A DNA stretch of 64,000 nucleotides from HGM04593 sp045591315 (lineage in GTDB: Bacteria; Bacteroidota; Bacteroidia; Bacteroidales; Bacteroidaceae): contig JAZNSN010000045.1 of assembly GCA_045591315.1 (NCBI GenBank), positions 26,217-90,216 on the forward strand, given 5' to 3'. Below the pieces are notes generated by a model. That model saw nothing but the letters and a program-made list of their open reading frames with translations. It had not been told where the DNA came from and made no database searches. The translations under genes and the position numbers were made by a program. Positions 1-6,330 of the stretch are shown one piece after another; within the stretch, counting starts at the first letter, position 1, and every line of letters begins with the position of its first letter.

Positions 1-2836
1 AAACCTTTTTTACCTCTGTAAGTTTTGCTGTCCATGCACGGTCGGCTGTAATTATACCGTTGTTACAGAAATTTCCCTGGTGAGGACCAGGATAGTCGTA
101 GCCACTGGTATAGTGCGGGAAGCCGTTCTTCTCAAGCTCACCCCTCTTTATTGCCTGCGGGTCGTAGATTGACTGATCGACCCAGTCCCAGATACATCCG
201 CCTATACCGTACTTGCTTCCCTCGATTATATCCCAATAATCCTGCAGGTTACCTACTGCATTACCCATGGCATGCGCATACTCGCAAAGGAAGAAAGGCT
301 CGCCGCCGATACTGTTGGCACAATGGCTCTGGGTGTAGGAGAGGTTCGGGTACATCTTTGAGTCCATATCGGTATTGTTGGCTGTATTCTCGTTTGAATA
401 GCCCTCATAATGGATTGGACGCGAATCCAGCGCACGTGTAGCCGAATATGTCGCATCGAAATTTACGCCAGTACCCGACTCGTTGCCAAGCGACCAGAAG
501 ACCACTGACGGGTGGTTACGGTCGCGATATACCATGCGTACTGTACGGTCAACATACTGAGCCATCCATGTAGGGTCGTTAGATATACTGTTGCTCTTCT
601 TGTCGGTCCAGCTCTTGTGACACTCCACATCAGCCTCGTCCATAACATAAAGGCCATAGTAATCGAACATCGCATACATCTTGGCTTGACGCGGATAATG
701 GCTTGTACGTACAGTGTTTATATTGGCCTGTTTCATTAACTCTACATCCTTGAGCATTGTAGGCACATCGATTGAACGGCCATAGAGAGGATGGGTATCC
801 TGGTTGTTGACACCTTTGAAATATACGCGCTGGCCGTTGATGAGCACGACACCGTTCTTGATTTCAATGTGACGGAAACCGAACTTTGTTGAGAACACCA
901 TCTCCTCATTGCCGGCAGCATCTTTCTGGCGCACGAGTACAGTATAAAGATTCGGGGTCTCGGCTGTCCAGGGCTGCAAATCGCTGAGACCTTCGAACTG
1001 GATATTGCTGTTTGCGACTGTCACGCCTTCGGCAAACTCCACGCTTACACTCTTTGCCGCAACAACACTTCCGTCGGGTGCTATAAGCTCGGTCTCAATA
1101 GACTTGCTTGCAGCAACACCCGTACGGTTGTCAACCTCAAGGGCAACATTCATGCTGCCGCCATTGTATGCGCTGTTGAGGGTGCTTGTAATGTAATGGT
1201 CACGAACGAATGTCTTAGGTGTGGCATAGAGATATACATCGCGATGCAAGCCGCTCATGTGGAACATATCCTGACCTTCGAGATATGAAGCATCGCTCCA
1301 ACGGAATACCTGTACGCATATATTGTTCTCACCGGTGCGCACGTGAGAACTGATATCGAATTCATGGTCATTGTTGCCACCCTGAGTATAGCCCACATAG
1401 TTGCCGTTCACCCAAACGAATGCAGCACTGTATAGACCGTCGAAATGCAGGAAGACATTCTTCGCATCCCAGCCCTTAGGCAAAGTGAATGTGCGGCGAT
1501 AAGAACCGACAGGATTGTCGCCTACACCCTCTACCTTATTGGCTATGTAAGGAGGATTGTTGAGGAATGCATACTCCACGTTCACATAGAGCGGAAGGTC
1601 ATAACCTTTCATCTCCCAACAAGAAGGAACATCTATCTCGTCCCAAGATGAGACATCGGCATCATTGCCCCAGAATGCATCCTCACCATGACGTACAGAA
1701 GGTTCGGGAACAAGATTGAATTTCCATGTACCGTTGAGCGAGAGGTAATCGGCCTTCTCTGGGGTAAGCCATGGAAGTTCGTAGTTCACATCCTCCTTCA
1801 TGGATGCTGTAGATGTATATGGAATAAAGGTTGCATGGGCTGTCTCCTTGTTCTCCTCGAACATCTGCTGGTCCTCCCAATAATTGCCTTTCGGGCCGGC
1901 AACCATGGTAAAGAAGAACCTGCTGTTGTCACCGTCCTTGCTAGTAGTGGCAATGAGCCCGCTACCGCTGACTTTTACGTAATATTTCGTATTTTTATAT
2001 GTTGCTGTAAGGTAGAAGCAGCCATCACCTGCATCCTCCAGAATCAGATTCTGATTTTCGTTATTGACATCCGTAGTATAAATAAGCGGTGTCCTGTCGC
2101 CATTGATGAAGAGATCTATTGACTGATTGCAACTGTTCGAAGTCAACACCAGGCCGTACTTTCCATTAGAGACTCTCCAAGCCTGTGTTGCATCATCTGC
2201 AACATAGGATTTCATCTCTATAAGAGCCGCAAGTTCACCACTTGCCGGAGCTGTAATCACATTCTTCGTTGCGACATTGCTTATTACATAGCTCTTTCCA
2301 GCATATACCTTAGCCAAAGTAAACTGCTTGCCTGTATTGTGGAAAACGTAGAGTATATCCTCAGGAGCATACTCGGTCAACATCATCGGATATCCGTCAC
2401 TTGACAACGCAAGGTACTGGTAGGGATTCGATGCATTTGCCATACGGTTATAACCGTCACCCGGAGCCACAATCTTGAAATGCTGGTTCGGGTTCGAAGG
2501 CTCATAGTTCCACTGAACAGGGTGACCGACACCGGGAGCCATATCAAGAGCCTTGCCTGATGTTGGATTCACAAAGGAGAAAACGCCATCGGTACCTGTC
2601 GGATACATTGCCCATTCTTGACCTGCACTTGAAGCATTGCCCGATGCAAAGATAATCCTTGCATCGTTGTTAACATTATCGCCATTAGAGAGAAACTTGC
2701 CATTTGCAAAGTTCTCTATACGATAGACCGTAACATTTTCCACGCTTGGCTTCAGTTCCTCGGCACTGACGGTTGTTGCCGACACACATGCGAGCAACGC
2801 AAGTGCAACAGCAAAAAGTTTTGGGATTCTTTTCAT
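1..2836 (-). CDS. GH2 beta-galactosidase with N-terminal lectin-like extension (3' end cut by window edge)
   Basis: A secreted glycoside hydrolase family 2 enzyme expected to remove terminal beta-galactose from glycans. Translation from the ATG at 2836 gives 945 codons open at the left edge. Residues 1-25 are a signal peptide (MKRIPKLFAVALALLACVSA, then TTVSA). Residues about 30-260 form two ricin-type, beta-trefoil-like blocks with Q-x-W/F motifs (QEWAMY, NQHFKI). The GH2 sugar-binding, immunoglobulin-like and TIM-barrel domains follow. The acid/base Glu sits in SLGNESG (E786) and the nucleophile in LCEYAHAMGN (E852). The last visible residues, LTEVKKV, are the conserved LacZ-type segment after the barrel, so the small C-terminal domains lie outside. 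A -7-like box is at 2877-2884. Family is certain; substrate beyond beta-galactoside is inference. Confidence 0.93.
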   Translation of the reverse strand, partial: MKRIPKLFAVALALLACVSATTVSAEELKPSVENVTVYRIENFANGKFLSNGDNVNNDARIIFASGNASSAGQEWAMYPTGTDGVFSFVNPTSGKALDMAPGVGHPVQWNYEPSNPNQHFKIVAPGDGYNRMANASNPYQYLALSSDGYPMMLTEYAPEDILYVFHNTGKQFTLAKVYAGKSYVISNVATKNVITAPASGELAALIEMKSYVADDATQAWRVSNGKYGLVLTSNSCNQSIDLFINGDRTPLIYTTDVNNENQNLILEDAGDGCFYLTATYKNTKYYVKVSGSGLIATTSKDGDNSRFFFTMVAGPKGNYWEDQQMFEENKETAHATFIPYTSTASMKEDVNYELPWLTPEKADYLSLNGTWKFNLVPEPSVRHGEDAFWGNDADVSSWDEIDVPSCWEMKGYDLPLYVNVEYAFLNNPPYIANKVEGVGDNPVGSYRRTFTLPKGWDAKNVFLHFDGLYSAAFVWVNGNYVGYTQGGNNDHEFDISSHVRTGENNICVQVFRWSDASYLEGQDMFHMSGLHRDVYLYATPKTFVRDHYITSTLNSAYNGGSMNVALEVDNRTGVAASKSIETELIAPDGSVVAAKSVSVEFAEGVTVANSNIQFEGLSDLQPWTAETPNLYTVLVRQKDAAGNEEMVFSTKFGFRHIEIKNGVVLINGQRVYFKGVNNQDTHPLYGRSIDVPTMLKDVELMKQANINTVRTSHYPRQAKMYAMFDYYGLYVMDEADVECHKSWTDKKSNSISNDPTWMAQYVDRTVRMVYRDRNHPSVVFWSLGNESGTGVNFDATYSATRALDSRPIHYEGYSNENTANNTDMDSKMYPNLSYTQSHCANSIGGEPFFLCEYAHAMGNAVGNLQDYWDIIEGSKYGIGGCIWDWVDQSIYDPQAIKRGELEKNGFPHYTSGYDYPGPHQGNFCNNGIITADRAWTAKLTEVKKV

Positions 2837-2876
2837 ACAAAGTTATGTTTAAGTTAATTCTTTTCTGAATATTCTG

Positions 2877-2884
2877 TAAATATA
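2877..2884 (-). promoter_or_regulatory. -7 box for the GH2 gene
   Basis: TATATTTA on the minus strand, followed by CAG, fits the Bacteroidetes TAnnTTTG element with one mismatch and lies about 40 nt before the ATG. No good -33 TTTG was found. The same box plus CAG precedes the transglutaminase-like gene. Confidence 0.35.
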
Positions 2885-2949
2885 ATAATTTGTTTTATTT
2901 AAATACTATTAATAGTGAAATATATTGAAGAATGAAAGGAGGTGCAATT

Positions 2950-3243
2950 CTATTTTTCCCTTTTGGGATTCTTCGGGAACCATCCTTTTTCTACACGTTT
3001 CTTCTGAGCGAACACCTCACCGATGCTCCAGAATGAAGAGAATGCCACAACACCCAAAATTATCGACAGCACAAGGCTTGAAACCAGCAACGATGCCGCT
3101 GATGCGGCAATGCCAAGCAACAGGAAGAGCCACCAGCTCTTCACTCCAAGATAATACTCGGCCTTGATGACCAACGGATGAAAAAGGCCTATGACAAGAA
3201 AAGTCACTAGACCAATGACAATTCCAAAGTAATTCAGTTCCAT
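2950..3243 (-). CDS. DUF4491 family small membrane protein
   Basis: A 97-residue membrane protein matching the DUF4491 family, which is common in Bacteroidetes and has no known function. Two or three hydrophobic spans are visible (about residues 5-24, 36-54 and 55-75). The family's conserved stretches IGLFHPLVIKAEYY and FWSIGEVFAQKKRVEKGWFPKNPKR are present, and the basic C-terminus should be cytoplasmic. The ATG at 3243 follows a good promoter at 3268-3298. The gene is divergent from the GH29 gene and its 3' end faces the start of the GH2 gene. No function is claimed. Confidence 0.88.
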   Translation of the reverse strand: MELNYFGIVIGLVTFLVIGLFHPLVIKAEYYLGVKSWWLFLLLGIAASAASLLVSSLVLSIILGVVAFSSFWSIGEVFAQKKRVEKGWFPKNPKREK

Positions 3244-3267
3244 AAACTTTTATTATATAAATCCATA

Positions 3268-3298
3268 CAAAATTAATATCACACTATCTAAACGCAAA
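3268..3298 (-). promoter_or_regulatory. Promoter of DUF4491 gene
   Basis: On the minus strand TTTG (3295-3298), 19 nt, then TAATTTTG (3268-3275): a full match to the Bacteroidetes housekeeping promoter, 24 nt before the ATG. It stands back to back with the GH29 promoter; only 5 bp separate the two -33 boxes. Confidence 0.75.
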
Positions 3299-3303
3299 AA
3301 ATA

Positions 3304-3335
3304 TTTGTTGTTTTCGCTCCCTTCCTTTATTTTTG
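3304..3335 (+). promoter_or_regulatory. Promoter of GH29 gene
   Basis: TTTG (3304-3307), 20 nt, TATTTTTG (3328-3335): full match to the Bacteroidetes promoter. It overlaps the in-frame TTG at 3305, which rules that codon out as the start and supports the ATG at 3365. Confidence 0.78.
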
Positions 3336-3364
3336 TGTCAACGATAATAAAAAACACTACATAT

Positions 3365-4690
3365 ATGAAATTTACAGGAAACACACTCAACACACTGCTC
3401 GCGGCATCGCTGATGCTCATTTCAACTGTTGTATCTGCACAAGAGGTCAAATACACGCCGACATCGGAAAACCTGCAGTCGCGACAGGAATTCGCCGACA
3501 GCAAGTTCGGAATTTTCATCCATTGGGGCATATACAGCATGTTCGCACAAGGCGAATGGTATCTGCAGAATTTTCCGATAGACAAAGCTGAGTATGCCAA
3601 GGCCGCCGATGCTTTCTACCCCCACCGTTTCGATGCCAAGGCATGGGTTGCAGCCATAAAGGATTCAGGAGCGAAGTATATATGCTTCACCAGCCGTCAC
3701 CACGACAGTTTTTCTATGTGGGACACCGAACAGAGCGACTACAACATTGTAGATGCCACTCCGTTCGGGCGTGACGTGATAAAGGAACTTGCCGACGAGT
3801 GCCACAAGCAGGGAATAAGGCTGCACTTCTACTATTCGCACCTGGATTGGGCATGTGACGAGTACCCCCTCGGACGTACCGGGCAGAAGGTCATCGGGCG
3901 CAACAGAGACAACGAAAACTGGCCGGCATACTACGATTTCATGAACAAACAGTTGACTGAGCTTCTTACCAAGTACGGTAAGATAGGAGCTATCTGGTTC
4001 GACGGCAAGTGGGACCGCGACCAGGACACGATACCTTTCAACTGGCAGCTTGACGAACAGTATGCGATGATACACCGCCTGCAGCCGGCATGTCTCATCG
4101 GAAACAACCACCACGAGGCACCGTTCCCCGGCGAGGACATACAGATATTCGAACGCGACCTGCCAGGAGAGAATAAGGCCGGACTGAGCGGACAGGAGGT
4201 AAGCCGATTGCCGCTTGAGACCTGCCAGACCATGAACGGAATGTGGGGCTACAAGCTTGTTGACCAGAACTACAAGAGTACAGAAACATTGCTGAGGCTG
4301 CTTATCAGCACTTCGGGAAAAGGTGCGAACCTCTTGCTGAATGTAGGTCCTCAACCCAACGGCGAGATTCCTGCCGCAGCTCTTGAGCGCATGAAAGAGA
4401 TGGGCGAATGGCTCCGTGCCAACGGCGAGACCATATATGGAACGACAGCCGGTGACATACCTGCTCAGGAGTGGGGTGTTACTACACGCAAGGGCGACCG
4501 TTTGTTCGTTCACATATTCAACCTCGACAAACAGGAGTTGCTCCTGCCATTGGGGTGCAAGGTAAAGAAGGCATTTACATTTGCCGACAAAAAAGCCATA
4601 AAAACAAAAAAGACGAAGGAGGGCGTAGTGCTGATGCTGAACGAGGTACCGAGCGGCACCGACTACATAGTAGAGCTTATTACTAAGTAA
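3365..4690 (+). CDS. GH29 alpha-L-fucosidase, secreted
   Basis: Hydrolyses alpha-linked L-fucose from the ends of glycans, probably in the periplasm or at the surface. The protein has 441 residues, with a signal peptide at 1-25 ending near TVVSA. The GH29 N-terminal motif FGIFIHWGIYSMFAQGEWY is at about 48-66. The catalytic nucleophile is D213 in IWFDGKWDRD, and FTSRHHDSF marks the -1 site histidines. The length equals that of a catalytic domain plus a small C-terminal beta-sandwich, as in GH29 subfamily A enzymes. It starts the run GH29-cutC-xpt; the 51-nt gap to cutC could allow co-transcription. The ATG was chosen because the promoter at 3304-3335 overlaps any earlier start. Linkage preference cannot be read from the sequence. 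Confidence 0.93.
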   Translation: MKFTGNTLNTLLAASLMLISTVVSAQEVKYTPTSENLQSRQEFADSKFGIFIHWGIYSMFAQGEWYLQNFPIDKAEYAKAADAFYPHRFDAKAWVAAIKDSGAKYICFTSRHHDSFSMWDTEQSDYNIVDATPFGRDVIKELADECHKQGIRLHFYYSHLDWACDEYPLGRTGQKVIGRNRDNENWPAYYDFMNKQLTELLTKYGKIGAIWFDGKWDRDQDTIPFNWQLDEQYAMIHRLQPACLIGNNHHEAPFPGEDIQIFERDLPGENKAGLSGQEVSRLPLETCQTMNGMWGYKLVDQNYKSTETLLRLLISTSGKGANLLLNVGPQPNGEIPAAALERMKEMGEWLRANGETIYGTTAGDIPAQEWGVTTRKGDRLFVHIFNLDKQELLLPLGCKVKKAFTFADKKAIKTKKTKEGVVLMLNEVPSGTDYIVELITK

Positions 4691-4741
4691 TAATGAACTA
4701 ACCCCTTACAGTTTTCACATTTCAGCTTTCAGTTTAATATT

Positions 4742-5476
4742 ATGGCAATACTTGAAATATGTGCCGGGAGCGTTGAGAGCGCAATCGCAGCACGAGACGG
4801 AGGTGCCGCACGGATAGAGCTGTGCGCTGCACTTGAGATAGGCGGAACGACACCGTCGGCGGGCCTTATAGCAGAGGCGCGCAAGATAGAGGGGATTGTG
4901 CTCAATGTGATTATACGCCCTCGTGGAGGAGACTTCCTGTACAATGAGCACGAAGCCGCGTGTATGGAACAGGACATACGCACATGCAGGCAGCTGGGTG
5001 CTGACGGTGTAGTGATAGGGGCATTGACTGCTGAAGGAGATATCGACACCGCACTCTGCAAGAGGCTTATTGATGCAGCCGACGGCATGAGCATTACATT
5101 CCACCGCGCATTCGACATGTGCCGTGACCCGAAGAGAGCCCTTGAAGAACTTATAGCAATAGGTTGCGACAGGGTCTTGACATCGGGACAGGCTGCAACA
5201 GCCGAAGCCGGGTTACCATTGCTTAAGGAGCTTGTGCAGCAAGCTGCCGGCCGCATATCGATAATGCCCGGATGCGGCGTAAACAGCGGTAATGCAGCAC
5301 GGATTCTGCAAGCGACAGGAGCTGTTGAGATACACGCATCGGCACGCAAGAGTGTAGGCAGTGGCATGCTGTTCCGCCATAGCGGAGTGAGCATGGGAAC
5401 ACCAGGTAGTGATGAATACGCACGCAAGGAGACCGATACAAATGAGGTAAAACTTATAGTAAGAAGCATATCATGA
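4742..5476 (+). CDS. cutC: CutC family protein
   Basis: A TIM-barrel protein of 244 residues of the CutC family, named for copper tolerance in E. coli although the biochemical role remains disputed. The N-terminus LEICAGSVESAIAARDGGAARIELCAAL, residues IRPRGGDFLYN, ITFHRAFDMC and the glycine-rich ILTSGQ-type segment (VLTSGQAATA) are typical, and the length equals the family norm. It lies 51 nt after the fucosidase gene, and its stop overlaps the start of xpt (ATGA), so the two are almost surely translationally coupled. Placing copper handling or an unknown barrel enzyme between a fucosidase and a purine salvage enzyme is odd and gives no functional hint. Confidence 0.92.
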   Translation: MAILEICAGSVESAIAARDGGAARIELCAALEIGGTTPSAGLIAEARKIEGIVLNVIIRPRGGDFLYNEHEAACMEQDIRTCRQLGADGVVIGALTAEGDIDTALCKRLIDAADGMSITFHRAFDMCRDPKRALEELIAIGCDRVLTSGQAATAEAGLPLLKELVQQAAGRISIMPGCGVNSGNAARILQATGAVEIHASARKSVGSGMLFRHSGVSMGTPGSDEYARKETDTNEVKLIVRSIS

Positions 5477-6069
5477 GAGAACTGAAAGAACGTATCCTTA
5501 AGGACGGATGCTGCCTTGAAGGCGGAATACTGAAAGTTGACAGTTTCATAAACCATCAGATGGATGCCGGGCTCATGATGAGAATGGCCGAAGAGTTTGT
5601 GAGACGTTTCAAAGGAACGGAAATCGACAAGGTCGTCACCGTTGAGGCAAGCGGCATTGCTCCGGCCGTAATGGTCGCATATCTGCTCGACGTTCCGGCA
5701 GTATTCGCAAAGAAGAAAGTTCCCAGCACAATGAGCGGCATTCTCAAGAGCGAGGTATTCTCGTTCACTAAAAGCCGTTCCTACAATATATGCATTAGCG
5801 ACAAATACTTAACAAAAGGCGAGAAGTGCCTCTTTATTGACGACTTTCTCGCAAACGGAAATGCGGCGGCTGGAATACTCGACCTTGCATCGCAGGCCGG
5901 AGCAGAAATAACCGGAATGGGATTCCTGATAGAGAAATCGTTCCAACGCGGTGGCGAGATGCTGCGCAGCAAGGGAATACATGTAGAATCCCTTGCCATA
6001 ATCGAAAGCCTCGACAACTGCGAGATAAGGTTTAATGAGCTAAATGAAAAAAACAATAAAGAGGATTAA
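5473..6069 (+). CDS. xpt: Xanthine phosphoribosyltransferase
   Basis: Converts xanthine and PRPP to XMP in purine salvage, in the cytoplasm. At 198 residues it has the family length. It shows the type I PRTase PRPP loop CLFIDDFLANGNAA (about 116-129), the N-terminal FINHQMDAGLM signature and the Xpt segment KKKVPSTMSG. The ATG at 5473 overlaps the cutC stop. No PurR box or purine riboswitch was seen upstream, in contrast to the regulation known for Bacillus xpt. A strong palindrome at 6094-6121 probably ends the transcript. Confidence 0.95.
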   Translation: MRELKERILKDGCCLEGGILKVDSFINHQMDAGLMMRMAEEFVRRFKGTEIDKVVTVEASGIAPAVMVAYLLDVPAVFAKKKVPSTMSGILKSEVFSFTKSRSYNICISDKYLTKGEKCLFIDDFLANGNAAAGILDLASQAGAEITGMGFLIEKSFQRGGEMLRSKGIHVESLAIIESLDNCEIRFNELNEKNNKED

Positions 6070-6093
6070 AGGAATGACACCCCTTAATATAAC

Positions 6094-6121
6094 CCGCCGT
6101 TCCCTGGCCAGGGAACGGCGG
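6094..6121. terminator. Perfect 28-bp palindrome after xpt
   Basis: A 14-bp GC-rich arm (CCGCCGTTCCCTGG) is followed directly by its reverse complement. After one mismatch, five more A/T pairs extend it to 6088-6127. Its place between convergent genes suggests a bidirectional terminator, but no clear U-tract follows and the loop would be very tight, so a protein-binding site is also possible. Confidence 0.55.
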
Positions 6122-6130
6122 ATTATAATA

Positions 6131-6319
6131 CGACCAAGCCGTGCTGCATGCGACCTTTTGCTGTTGGTGCAGTCGAGCTAATCAAGCAACTTGCACTATT
6201 CGAAGGAAATACCTTGACTGCACCAAATTATCGCAACCCGCACGGCACGACAAAGCCGTGCTGCGTGCGACCTCTTGCTGTTGGTGCAGTCGAGCTAATC
6301 AAGCAACTTGCACTATTCG
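6131..6319. repeat. Tandem duplication of a ~117-bp self-complementary unit (MITE/REP-like)
   Basis: Bases 6131-6202 recur at 6248-6319 (72 bp, three mismatches, offset 117). Within the first unit three nested arm pairs fold on each other: GCCGTGC (6138-6144) with GCACGGC (6240-6246), TGCGA (6149-6153) with TCGCA (6231-6235), and TTGGTGCAGTC (6164-6174) with its complement at 6216-6226. The second, partial copy reaches the stop codon of the downstream minus-strand gene. No transposase is near. Short plus-strand reading frames across it only translate the repeat and are not called as genes. Confidence 0.75.
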
Positions 6320-6330
6320 GCAAGTTGCTT
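6301..6330. terminator. Hairpin spanning the stop codon of the transglutaminase-like gene
   Basis: A perfect 10-bp stem (AAGCAACTTG / CAAGTTGCTT) with a 10-nt loop holds the TAG stop (6313-6315) in its loop. It could end the minus-strand transcript, though no U-run follows. One arm belongs to the duplicated repeat, so the repeat may have supplied it. Confidence 0.4.

Noticed and set aside
3305..3364. Upstream TTG start for the GH29 protein
   Set aside because: This stretch is the promoter itself, and the signal peptide starts at the ATG at 3365.
3665..4513. 282-codon minus-strand frame opposite the GH29 gene
   Set aside because: It lies wholly inside the fucosidase gene, whose frame has signal peptide, catalytic motif and promoter; the antisense product is Cys/Val-rich without recognisable domains.
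4729..5556. 275-codon minus-strand frame opposite cutC
   Set aside because: Serine/alanine/proline-rich antisense shadow of a clearly recognised gene.
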